From Bradyrhizobium australiense (lineage in GTDB: Bacteria; Pseudomonadota; Alphaproteobacteria; Rhizobiales; Xanthobacteraceae), in the NCBI RefSeq assembly GCF_013114825.1, contig NZ_JAAVLX010000010.1, positions 186,001 through 250,000 of the forward strand: DNA of 64,000 nucleotides. The letters run 5' to 3'. The notes below the pieces were generated by a model. That model searched no databases. It was not told the origin of the DNA and saw only the letters and a program-made list of their open reading frames with translations. Shown here one piece after another: positions 47,801-54,362 of the stretch (position 1 is its first letter; the number at the start of each line of letters is the position of its first letter). Position numbers and translations under genes: made by a program.

Positions 47801-48523
47801 ATGGGCCGGCTTGAGATAGCGTTCGGCATTGGCCTCCAGTCGCTTGCCGATGGCATCAATAGTGCTTTTCTCGCGGATACAGGTCAGCACGTCCTGCAGT
47901 GGGCGGCGGGCGGGATGGTGGTACAGCACTTCATTGGTCGCCAGCAGCGGCACCTTTGCCGCGAGCGCAAGGCGATGTAGCCGCGCCAGCCGGCGCCTGT
48001 CGTCGCCGCGGTAGAGCAGGCTTGCGGCGAGCCACACGCCATCGGCGGGGCTGGCCTTCAATCGCTCTAAAAGTTTTTGTGCATTCGCCGCGTCAAAACG
48101 ATGCGGCAGCGCCAGCACCAGAAGCTGGCCTTCGACGAAATCGAGGAGATCATCGAATTTCAGGTGGCATTCGCCCTTTTCGATCCGCGTGATGTCATCG
48201 CCGCGTTTGCCGCGGGTGAGCAACTGGCACAGCCGGCCGTAAGCCGCGCGGTCGCGCGGATAGACCAGGATGTCAGGCGTGCCGTCGATGAAGACGAGCC
48301 GTGCGCCGATCAGAAGCTTTGGTTTATGCGCAACCGCAGGGTTGTCGAGCTCGCTCCAGGCGCGCACCACGCCGGCCAGCGTGTTGTGGTCGGCGATGCC
48401 GATCACGGGAATACGAAGCTCGCTCGCCTGATGTACATAGGCGCGCGGGTCCGAGCCGCCGCGCAGGAACGAGAAATTGGTGGTGATGCCGATTTCGGCA
48501 TAGTCGGACAAAGGGTTTTTCAT
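44885..48523 (-). CDS. dnaE2: Error-prone DNA polymerase III alpha subunit DnaE2 (ImuC), with in-frame repeat insert
   Basis: This 1212-residue C-family polymerase performs mutagenic lesion bypass with ImuA and ImuB. Seen are the PHP domain (IGIADHNTLAGVVRAW near residue 45), the palm with PDIDVDFEHSRREEV and the second catalytic region, YGFPESHAASFAQLVYVSSW, a HhH region (GLPKRALILLADADAFRSIG) and the OB-fold tail ending HPRDVRILPPSRDFH. It is ~120-150 residues longer than usual because residues about 850-942, between GFRQIDGF and DRIVAARNRR, are repeat-derived. The ATG at 48523 overlaps the imuB stop (ATGA). Controlled from the LexA box upstream of imuA. Confidence 0.95.
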   Translation of the reverse strand: MKNPLSDYAEIGITTNFSFLRGGSDPRAYVHQASELRIPVIGIADHNTLAGVVRAWSELDNPAVAHKPKLLIGARLVFIDGTPDILVYPRDRAAYGRLCQLLTRGKRGDDITRIEKGECHLKFDDLLDFVEGQLLVLALPHRFDAANAQKLLERLKASPADGVWLAASLLYRGDDRRRLARLHRLALAAKVPLLATNEVLYHHPARRPLQDVLTCIREKSTIDAIGKRLEANAERYLKPAHEMARLFRDLPEAIAETMRFAKRISFSLDQLKYQYPDEPVPPGKTAQQHLEDLTWAGVEKYFGGVIDEKLRATLRKELDLIAELKYAHYFLTVHDIVRYARSQNILCQGRGSAANSAVCYVLGITSVDPTKVDLLFERFISKERLEPPDIDVDFEHSRREEVMQYVYRRYGRHRAAIIATVIHYRPRSAIRDVGKALGLTEDVTAALADTVWGSWGKGLNEMQVRQAGLDPTNAMVELAVTLASELIEFPRHLSQHVGGYVLTQDRLDTYVPIGNAAMDDRTFIEWDKDDVDALSMMKVDVLALGMLTCIRKSFDLIADHKGRRYELADIKSQDDDEVYQMLQRGESLGVFQVESRAQMNMLPRLKPRTFYDLVIEVAIVRPGPIQGDMVHPYLRRRNGQEKVSYPSPSPEHGPADELYRVLHKTLGVPLFQEQAMRIAIEAAKFTPEEANGLRRAMATFRNVGTIGKFEAKLINNMIARGYDPEFAKSCFDQIKGFGSYGFPESHAASFAQLVYVSSWLKYWHPDAFCCGLLNSQPMGFYAPAQIVGDARKNGVEVREIDVSFSFAQNTLEEGQGKYCAVRLGFRQIDGFHWLDEDEERLKQMQLSFRGDATASNYGAQLRTIESRDSLMLNCASENDETSRTGTVLPLPLAGEGWGGGAAASPAARMERVSPTRIASIDAIRPKSELRSSRPPQAGEVTTDWADRIVAARNRRPFTSLEEFARDTGLPKRALILLADADAFRSIGLDRRAALWAVRRLPDDVPLPLFQAAIAREQPDEKAKPLPQMPLPEQVVADYQTIRLSLKGHPMEFLRERFTKERVVPCKDVNHSNDRRRIRCAGVVLVRQRPGSANGVVFMTLEDETGIANIVVWPKVMEQYRKEVMGARLILVEGYIQSSPEQVTHLVAQRMFDRSHDLIGLANDALSRKHPVPAGPALVEPLNDDRRDHPETSAQKIRHPRDVRILPPSRDFH
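45705..45861 (-). repeat. 157-bp palindromic element inside dnaE2, read in frame
   Basis: The ends TCTCCCGCTTGCGGGGG (45708-45724) and CCCCCGCAAGCGGGAGA (45842-45858) are a perfect 17-bp inverted repeat, with internal hairpins such as GAGCGAAGCTC and GCATCGATAGATGC. It encodes about residues 888-940 of DnaE2 with no stop. It is about 90 % identical by eye (roughly 15 differences) to the element in imuB, with the same length, orientation and reading frame. Confidence 0.92.
45931..45956. repeat. 26-bp perfect palindrome inside dnaE2
   Basis: GGTGCGCAATTGCGCACC with four further paired bases on each side is a perfect palindrome. The motif is familiar from Bradyrhizobium intergenic repeats. It lies 70 bases from the 157-bp element and is also read in frame (about residues 856-865), so the extra part of DnaE2 is a composite of two elements. 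Confidence 0.8.
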
Positions 48524-50478
48524 GCGAACAACCCGTGCACGAACCATCTCGGCGGAACGGGCTCGCCCTCCGCATCTGCCGGTTCGCTTTCATAGAGCCC
48601 GTCGCGAAAGATCCAGAAACGCAGGCCCGCTTCATCCTCGATACGAAAATAATCCCGCGTCGGGCCGTCGCCGTTTTGTTTCCACCATTCCATGGCGATG
48701 CGCTCGGGCCCCTCCACCCGCACCACCGCATGCGTGACGCGGCGCCAGGTGAATTGATGCGGCGGGCCGTCGGGCACGGTTGCGAACGGCACTTTGATCG
48801 GCTCCGGCTTTTCGAACAGCCGCAAGGGGCGGAGCGGCGGCTCATCCTCGATACGCTCGGGCCATGCGACCTGCGCCGCAGCCGCGAGATGATGCTGCGC
48901 TGGCACGGCCAGCACCGCGCGTTCGGGGATGTGGGTATCCTCCGGCAGATGCACGACGACGCGTTTTCCGCCGATGCGCGCAGCGATGCGGTCGATCAGC
49001 GCGGACAATTCGTCATTGTCATGGACGTTGGCATCGAGATCGCGCTGCTGCTGCACCACAATTTCGGTGCGGCTGGCGGACAACCTGATGAGATCAAAAC
49101 CGAAGCCGGGATCGAGGGGATCATTGAGTGCATCGAGCCGCTCGCGAAACAGGCGGTCGATCGCTTCCGGCTTTGTCATCGGACGCCCGGTTTCAACGGA
49201 AATCGTGCGCACCGCACCATCGGTACGGAAGAAGCTCGCTTCCAGCTTTCGCGCGCCCTTGCCCTGCTTGTCCATCGCCGTGACCAGCATGCCGGCGAGC
49301 GCGGACAGATTCATCGCGATCACGGTGTCGGTGGCGACCGGCTCGGGAAAACGTTTTTCGACGATGTAATCCGGCAGCGGTTTGCGCGGACTGATCGGCG
49401 CATTGCCCTGCCCGAGTGCCTGCTCCAACAGCGTCGTGAAGGGCGCGCCGAACCGCGCGGTGATTTCGTGGGGGGCGCGCGAGGCAACGTCGCCGATGGT
49501 CTTTAGCCCGGCGCGGCGCAGGCCGGCGGTAATGGCGTCATCCGCGCCGAGCGCCGATACCGGCAGCGGACTGACGGCCTCCGCCTCCTCGCCATCGGCG
49601 ACGATCATTCCGGAGACGTGGCGCGTCAGCGTACGCGCACAGATCGCGGTGGAGGCAATCGCGGCGCCGACGGCAAAGCCGCGGCGGCTCAGCGCGCCGC
49701 TGACGATCTGCAACAGCGCGCGCTCGCCGCCGAACAGATGGGCGCAGCCGGTGATGTCGAGATAGAGCCCATACGGCGGATCGAGCGCCACCAGTGGGGT
49801 GAAGCGGTCGCACCAGTCGGCGATGTCTTCGAGCGTCTTGCGGTCGGCGACTTCATCCGCGTCGAACACCGTCAGCTCGGGGCAGATCGCGCGCGCATTG
49901 GCGAGCGGCAGGCCGATCGAGAGGCCGGCCTGGGCGGCGGCTTCGTCGAGGGAGTGGATCAGGATGGCATTGTGCTGCTTGGCGACGATGACGAAGGGGT
50001 AGACTTGCTTTACCTCTCCCGCTTGCGGGGGTCGAGACGAGCGAAGCTCGCTCTGAGGTCGGATAGCATCGCAAGATGCGATCCGGGTGGGGGAAGCTCT
50101 CTCTACACGGACAGTGTCGCTCGCGGCGACACCCCCACCCCAGCCCTCCCCCGCAAGCGGGAGAGGGAGCCGACTGTTCGTGTTGTGAGAGATATCAACC
50201 CGAGCACTGCTGTCGTTCCCTCCCCCCTTATGGGGGAGGGTTAGGGAGAGGGATAGCGGCAAAGACGGTGTGTGTGGCTTACCCCTCTCCCCAGCCCTCC
50301 CCCGCAAGGGGGGAGGGAGCGCACCGATCGTGTCGTGAGCAGCGTCGCTCAAAACTCTATTGGAATCTTCAGCTTGCGCGTCGCTGCGGCTGGATAATCG
50401 CCGCTTGATGCGGTCGATGGGCAGGCGTGGCAGCCAGAGGCTGAGGATACGCCGCCGGTTCACTGAATAGGCGCTCAT
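48520..50478 (-). CDS. imuB: ImuB, inactive Y-family polymerase-like SOS mutagenesis protein, with in-frame repeat insert
   Basis: This 652-residue protein ties ImuA and DnaE2 to the sliding clamp. The Y-family fold begins RRRILSLWLPRLPIDRIKRR and resumes at PFVIVAKQHNAILIHSLDEA; YGLYLDITGCAHLFGGERAL is the palm region. The C-terminal ~150 residues form the ImuB-specific tail. Between the first two strands about 105 residues (about 51-157) are encoded by two repeat elements; without them the length (~547) is normal. The ATG at 50478 gives the first strand and overlaps the end of imuA by 110 bases. The stop overlaps dnaE2. Confidence 0.95.
   Translation of the reverse strand: MSAYSVNRRRILSLWLPRLPIDRIKRRLSSRSDAQAEDSNRVLSDAAHDTIGALPPPLRGRAGERGKPHTPSLPLSLSLTLPHKGGGNDSSARVDISHNTNSRLPLPLAGEGWGGGVAASDTVRVERASPTRIASCDAIRPQSELRSSRPPQAGEVKQVYPFVIVAKQHNAILIHSLDEAAAQAGLSIGLPLANARAICPELTVFDADEVADRKTLEDIADWCDRFTPLVALDPPYGLYLDITGCAHLFGGERALLQIVSGALSRRGFAVGAAIASTAICARTLTRHVSGMIVADGEEAEAVSPLPVSALGADDAITAGLRRAGLKTIGDVASRAPHEITARFGAPFTTLLEQALGQGNAPISPRKPLPDYIVEKRFPEPVATDTVIAMNLSALAGMLVTAMDKQGKGARKLEASFFRTDGAVRTISVETGRPMTKPEAIDRLFRERLDALNDPLDPGFGFDLIRLSASRTEIVVQQQRDLDANVHDNDELSALIDRIAARIGGKRVVVHLPEDTHIPERAVLAVPAQHHLAAAAQVAWPERIEDEPPLRPLRLFEKPEPIKVPFATVPDGPPHQFTWRRVTHAVVRVEGPERIAMEWWKQNGDGPTRDYFRIEDEAGLRFWIFRDGLYESEPADAEGEPVPPRWFVHGLFA
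50012..50168 (-). repeat. 157-bp palindromic element inside imuB, read in frame
   Basis: The ends TCTCCCGCTTGCGGGGG (50015-50031) and CCCCCGCAAGCGGGAGA (50149-50165) form the same perfect 17-bp inverted repeat as in dnaE2. It encodes residues about 104-156 of ImuB without a stop. Shared peptide pieces with the dnaE2 copy are LPLPLAGEGWGGG, SPTRIAS and SELRSSRPPQAGEV. Confidence 0.92.
50216..50320 (-). repeat. Second, related palindromic element inside imuB
   Basis: CTCCCCCCTTATGGGGGAG near the left end and CTCCCCCGCAAGGGGGGAG near the right end are each hairpins, and the element's halves are imperfectly inverted (AGGGAGAGGG with CCCTCTCCCC). It encodes ImuB residues about 53-88 in frame. Related to, but distinct from, the 157-bp element. 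Confidence 0.75.
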
Positions 50479-51163
50479 CACAATTCCATTCCATGATCCA
50501 CCGGCCGACCGGGCCATGACGGTTACGAACGAGGTGCGCGTCGAACACCGGCGCGCCCCACGCGATCCAGGGCGCTGAAGGCGGCGAATGCGCCGCGCGC
50601 ACGATCCATCTTGTCTCCGCGGTCGAGGGCCGCGGCTCCGCCGCCACCCGCAGCAGCAACGCCGTAACGCCGGAGGCTGCTGCGGCCAACGTGAGCTTGC
50701 GGCTGGCGACAAGATCGAGCTGACGCGCCTGTCCCCACATTTCCAGCACGACAGTGCCGAGCGCGTCGCAGGCCAGCGCATCGGCGGCGGTCCGCAATGC
50801 GGCGTCGGTGTCGGGCGCGCGCACCGTCACAAGTAACCGCGGATCGAGCCCCAGCTCGCACAACCCGCTCATCGACAGCGCACCCGATTCAATTTCCGAA
50901 AAATCCTGCCGCACCCAGACCAGCGGCCGACGCGGCGATACCCTTCCCGCCAGCCCTGCAATGAAGCCGGTTGCTGATGCGCTCTGGTGTCCCTCGGCGA
51001 AAACTTCATGCATCGCTGCGAGCGCAAGCCCACCCTGCAGCACAGCATCCGCAGCCTTATGGCCAAGCGCAATCTTGTTGATGTCATGCGCGTCGCCATG
51101 CGCCTCCAGGCGCTCGATGCTTCCGCGCAAACTTGCAAGCGTGCTTGTGCGTGCGGTGCTCAT
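50369..51163 (-). CDS. imuA: ImuA, RecA-like SOS mutagenesis protein
   Basis: This 264-residue protein is first in the LexA-controlled imuA-imuB-dnaE2 operon for damage-induced mutagenesis. It has a RecA/SulA-like core: AMHEVFAEGHQSASATGFIA near residue 51, RPLVWVRQDFSEIESGALS, and LACDALGTVVLEMWGQARQL. The Walker A motif is absent, as in other ImuA proteins. GAAGGAGCGGCGG precedes the ATG at 51163. The last 110 bases also encode the first 36 residues of ImuB in another frame, an unusually long overlap. Confidence 0.93.
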   Translation of the reverse strand: MSTARTSTLASLRGSIERLEAHGDAHDINKIALGHKAADAVLQGGLALAAMHEVFAEGHQSASATGFIAGLAGRVSPRRPLVWVRQDFSEIESGALSMSGLCELGLDPRLLVTVRAPDTDAALRTAADALACDALGTVVLEMWGQARQLDLVASRKLTLAAAASGVTALLLRVAAEPRPSTAETRWIVRAAHSPPSAPWIAWGAPVFDAHLVRNRHGPVGRWIMEWNCDERLFSEPAAYPQPLAATPAHRPHQAAIIQPQRRAS

Positions 51164-51229
51164 CCGCCGCTCCTTCAGAAAATTGGCCTTTACCGCTTCT
51201 TCCCGAGTGAACGCGCGGCTGGCTCATTT

Positions 51230-51244
51230 GTTCATGATATGTTC
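51230..51244. promoter_or_regulatory. LexA-binding SOS box
   Basis: GTTC (51230-51233), 7 bases, GTTC (51241-51244) is an exact match to the alphaproteobacterial LexA box, and on the minus strand reads GAAC-N7-GAAC. It lies 67 bases upstream of imuA, over its probable promoter (TATATTAG nearby), and 83 bases from the radical SAM remnant on the other strand. Confidence 0.9.
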
Positions 51245-51326
51245 TAATATAAAGCTAACAGCGCCGGCAGAGTCAATCGAGATCGACGCTTTGGCGATTC
51301 ATGAGCGGAATCAAAGGGATTCAACG

Positions 51327-51493
51327 GTGGACGTGCAACGTAAGCTGGAAATTCTGGCGGATGCTGCGAAATACGATGCTTTCTGCGCTTCCTCAGGGAC
51401 AGAGCAGCGGGATTGGGCAGCTGCACATCCGACGGCGCGGGACTGAAGGAGCGGTTCAAGCCGAAGGCAACGCAATTGGGATCTGGTTTTTGA
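51327..51493 (+). pseudogene. Remnant of the radical SAM DNA-repair-associated gene (TIGR03916 type)
   Basis: A GTG at 51327 starts a 39-residue frame, MDVQRKLEILADAAKYDAFC then ASSGTEQRDWAAAHPTARD, ending in TGA at 51446. The first 24 residues match the N-terminus I know for TIGR03916 radical SAM proteins (KLxILxDAAKYDASCASSG). In the next frame, overlapping at 51437-51493, AGLKERFKPKATQLGSGF resembles the family's C-terminus. About 350 residues, including the CxxxCxxC cluster motif, are missing, so an internal deletion has left only both ends. The partner gene follows at 51630. Confidence 0.8.
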
Positions 51494-51500
51494 GCAACGT

Positions 51501-51617
51501 CGTCATTGCGAGGAGCCAACGGGTCGCGCGAATGCGCGCCCGATGACAGGCTCCGCGACGAAGCAATCGGTCTAAGCAAGCGGAGAAGTGGATTGCTTCG
51601 CTTCGCTCGCAATGACG
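51501..51617. repeat. Inverted-repeat element with shared 47-bp core, copy 2
   Basis: Outer arms CGTCATTGCGAG (51501-51512) and CTCGCAATGACG (51606-51617) are perfectly inverted; GAAGCAATC and GATTGCTTC pair further in. Positions 51512-51558 equal 15236-15282 base for base. The element lies directly after the radical SAM remnant and ends 12 bases before the UdgX-fusion start. Confidence 0.88.
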
Positions 51618-51629
51618 AGGAAGAGAGAA

Positions 51630-53099
51630 ATGCACCACATCATCCTCTCCAGCGAAACTGATTTCGATGGCTGGCGCAAAGCGGCGCGGGCACTGGCGCT
51701 GAACGATATAAAGCCGTTCGACGTGACATGGCGCGTGGCTGATGATGCGCCCGAACTGTTCGAGCCGACGAACCCGCCGCTCGAGCCGCCACACGGCACC
51801 TTCAACGTACCTGCCAAATTCGTCGAACTGGCGGAGGTTGCGATCCTGCATCGCAACCCCGAGCGCTTCGCCCTGCTCTATCGCCTGCTGTGGCGGTTGC
51901 GAACGCATCATGATCTGCTTGAACTCGCGACCGATCCTGACGTGGCCGAGCCCATCGCGATGGCGAAAGCCGTGCGCCGCGACGAGCGCAAGATGCATGC
52001 CTTTGTCCGCTTCCGCGAAATAGGCCGCGAGCAGAAATCGCACTTCGTCGCCTGGTTCGAGCCGGAGCACCACATTGTCGAGCTGGCCGCGCCGTTCTTT
52101 GCGCGCCGTTTCGCCGACATGCCCTGGTCGATCCTAACGCCTGACGTCTGCGCGCATTGGGACGGTCATGTCGTCTCGTTCACGCCGGGCGTCAGCAGAA
52201 GCGAAGCCCCTGGCGCGGACCGGCTGGAGGAGACCTGGCGGCGCTATTACGCCAGCATTTTCAATCCCGCCCGGCTGAAAGTGCAGGCGATGCAAAAGGA
52301 GATGCCCCGGAAATACTGGCGGAACCTGCCGGAGGCTTCATTGATTAAACCCCTGATCGAAGGCGCCGGGCGCAGTGCAAGCGCGATGATCGCGAATGCG
52401 GCGACCGAACCGCACAAGCCGCAGAAGCGGTTGGAACCGGCCAAGGCAAATAACAAGGCAAGCGACGAGGCAAGCGAAATGGCCCGCAAACAAGCTGACG
52501 ATATTGAGGCGCTACGCGAAGAAGCCGCCGATTGCCGCGCCTGTCATCTCTACAAGAATGCCACGCAAACTGTGTTCGGCGAAGGCCGGCAAACCGCGCG
52601 GATCATGCTGGTCGGCGAGCAGCCCGGCGACAAGGAAGATCTCGCCGGCAAGCCGTTCGTCGGACCCGCAGGGCAAATGCTCGACCGCGCGCTGCAAGAA
52701 GCCGGCATCGACCGCCGCACGGTCTACGTCACAAATGCGGTCAAGCATTTCAAGTTCGTGCCGCGCGGAAAGATCCGCCTGCACCAGAAGCCGAACACAC
52801 CTGAGATCAAGGCCTGCCGGCAATGGTACGAACGCGAGCTGGCCGCGATCAGGCCCGACCTTGTGGTGGCGATGGGGGCAACCGCAGCGCAAAGCGTGTT
52901 CGGAAAAATTACGCCGATTAACAAGAACCGCGGGCACACGATCGATCTTCCCGACGGCACCAGGGCACTGGTGACGGTGCACCCGTCCTATCTGCTGCGA
53001 TTGCCGGACGCCGATGCCAAGGCGCGCGAATACCGGCGCTTCGTCCAGGATCTCGAAATTGCCGCCGACGTGCTGCGGAAATCAGCACATGCGGCCTGA
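51630..53099 (+). CDS. UdgX family uracil-DNA glycosylase fused to TIGR03915-type domain
   Basis: This 489-residue fusion has an N-terminal ~245-residue domain of the radical-SAM-linked type (TIGR03915/DUF4130: DFDGWRKAARALALNDIKPF, RRDERKMHAFVRFRE, WSILTPDVCAHWDG), a charged linker, and a UDG domain from about 280. The UDG part shows GEQPGDKEDLAGKPFVGPAG, TNAVKHFKF, and the UdgX loop RGKIRLHQKP. In UdgX this histidine forms a covalent bond with the abasic site after uracil removal. CRAC and a later Cys are likely Fe-S ligands. The ATG at 51630 has GAGGAAGAGAG upstream; earlier ATGs lie in the repeat. Confidence 0.92.
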   Translation: MHHIILSSETDFDGWRKAARALALNDIKPFDVTWRVADDAPELFEPTNPPLEPPHGTFNVPAKFVELAEVAILHRNPERFALLYRLLWRLRTHHDLLELATDPDVAEPIAMAKAVRRDERKMHAFVRFREIGREQKSHFVAWFEPEHHIVELAAPFFARRFADMPWSILTPDVCAHWDGHVVSFTPGVSRSEAPGADRLEETWRRYYASIFNPARLKVQAMQKEMPRKYWRNLPEASLIKPLIEGAGRSASAMIANAATEPHKPQKRLEPAKANNKASDEASEMARKQADDIEALREEAADCRACHLYKNATQTVFGEGRQTARIMLVGEQPGDKEDLAGKPFVGPAGQMLDRALQEAGIDRRTVYVTNAVKHFKFVPRGKIRLHQKPNTPEIKACRQWYERELAAIRPDLVVAMGATAAQSVFGKITPINKNRGHTIDLPDGTRALVTVHPSYLLRLPDADAKAREYRRFVQDLEIAADVLRKSAHAA

Positions 53100-53519
53100 A
53101 TTCCGCCAATCCGCTCGCCGCAATTTCTGGTGGAAATATAATGGGAAAAATTGACAATCCCGCCTGCAACCATTAATTGATAAAAGACACAATCGCATTC
53201 TCAAGGGAATGTGGGACGTCTGCTCACGCTATGACGCTTCCACATGGTCGACGCGCTGCGCGGTTCCCTACCTCCAGCCCCGGCGCCGTGCAGCGCGCGA
53301 CCCTCTTCATTCAAGAACCTCTTGGCGTTGCACCGCATGGCTGAAGCGACGTTCCCCGGATGCCGCGCAGCGCCGTCAGCGCGTTTCACGCGCCCGGGTT
53401 CGACCGCTTGTCGGGGTGGGTCCCGGCTCTGCGGCGCAGCGCTACCGGACGGTGCTTCGCGTCGCCTGGGCTGCACCGCGTCCGGACACGCGATAGCGAT
53501 TCGAAAGCGCCGTCACGCG
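53100..53519. other. Intergenic region after the UdgX fusion
   Basis: About 420 bases without a supported gene. Short frames on both strands have arginine/proline-rich shadow composition. Phrases such as CATGGCTGAAGC, GTTCCCCGGATGC and CCGCGTCCGGAC recall the element at 54109-54243, so part of it is probably degraded repeat. Confidence 0.45.
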
Positions 53520-53990
53520 TTAGCCTCTCGCAACAGCCTCCAGTTCTGCAATGTCGAACTTGACCATCTTCAGCATGGCTTCCGCAACGCGCTTGGCTTT
53601 TGCGGGATCGGGATCGTTCATCAACTCGCCGAGCCGTTTGGGCGCAATCTGCCAGGAGAGGCCCCAGCGGTCCTGCAGCCAGCCGCATTGCTCGATCTTG
53701 CCGCCCTCCCTCAGGGCGTCCCACAAATGGTCGATCTCGGCCTGCGTATCGCATTCGACCATGATCGAGAAGCTGTGGTTGAACGGGTCGAGCGGCCCCG
53801 CCTCGATCGCCATGTAGTGCTGATCGCCCAAGGTAAAGACTGCGATCTTGACGCTGCCTGCCGGGCCGCTCGGGCTCTCAACAGGCAGCGACGAAACCGA
53901 ATGGATCGACGAACCGCGAATGAGCGAGGTGTAGAAGCCGATCGCGGCTTCCATATCCTTCTCGAACCAGAGATGCTGTGTGACCTTCAT
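53520..53990 (-). CDS. VOC family protein (PhnB-like)
   Basis: This 156-residue cytosolic protein of the vicinal-oxygen-chelate fold begins MKVTQHLWFEKDMEAAIGFY and carries VFTLGDQHYMAIEAGPLDPF, CDTQAEIDHLWDALREGGKI and WGLSWQIAPKRLGELM. This matches the PhnB/3-demethylubiquinone-methyltransferase-like subgroup, in which enzyme activity is rarely known. GGAAGGAGCGTCG precedes the ATG at 53990, so the longer frame upstream is not used. It stands alone. Confidence 0.88.
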   Translation of the reverse strand: MKVTQHLWFEKDMEAAIGFYTSLIRGSSIHSVSSLPVESPSGPAGSVKIAVFTLGDQHYMAIEAGPLDPFNHSFSIMVECDTQAEIDHLWDALREGGKIEQCGWLQDRWGLSWQIAPKRLGELMNDPDPAKAKRVAEAMLKMVKFDIAELEAVARG

Positions 53991-54108
53991 CGACGCTCCT
54001 TCCATCAAACCGCGGCGCGCGGCCGCTTCTGTTCCAAGGACGGATGAAGGGAAAGCCCGCCGACAGGGGCGATGAAATTTTCTCCGTGCAGCATGATCGC
54101 TTGTGTTG

Positions 54109-54243
54109 GATCCGCGTCCCGGACGCATTGCAGCGTATAACGCTGCAATGCAGAGCCGGGACCCGTTTACCCGCGTGGGAACCCCGGATCAGCAGCGCAC
54201 CACAGCGCAAATGCGCCGGCTTTGCGCAGCATCCGGGGAACGG
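54109..54243. repeat. Repeat element upstream of the VOC gene
   Basis: GTCCCGGACGCATTGCAGCG and, at the other end, TTGCGCAGCATCCGGGGAAC are imperfectly inverted, and CGCAAATGCGCCGGCTTTGC lies between. It has the character of the other intergenic palindromic elements in the window. Confidence 0.6.
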
Positions 54244-54285
54244 AGACCGATGCGCGTTGCTTGAAGTCCCGCTTCAATGGAAAAT

Positions 54286-54320
54286 AAAGAAGGCCTGTAC
54301 TGAAGATGCAGGCCTTCTTT
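54286..54320 (-). terminator. Intrinsic terminator after the M20 amidohydrolase gene
   Basis: AAAGAAGGCCTG (54286-54297) and CAGGCCTTCTTT (54309-54320) form a perfect 12-bp stem with an 11-base loop. On the minus strand it is followed by ATTTTCC, giving the U tract TTTATTTT. It lies 43 bases after the amidohydrolase stop. Confidence 0.88.
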
Positions 54321-54362
54321 GATATGCTATGGAACTTCAGGTGCAATCGAGGTTGAAGAAAC

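Noticed and set aside
45705..50320. CRISPR array or tandem coding repeat in the mutasome genes
   Set aside because: The similar stretches are two dispersed 157-bp palindromic elements and relatives, not regularly spaced repeats with spacers.
44885..53099. Mobile genetic element carrying the DNA-repair genes
   Set aside because: No integrase, transposase, attachment site or base-composition break was seen; codon use is like the surroundings. Chromosomal inheritance with repeat insertions explains it better.
53201..53476. 91-codon minus-strand frame after the UdgX fusion
   Set aside because: Reads like degraded repeat sequence; very rich in Arg, Pro and Ala and without a start signal.
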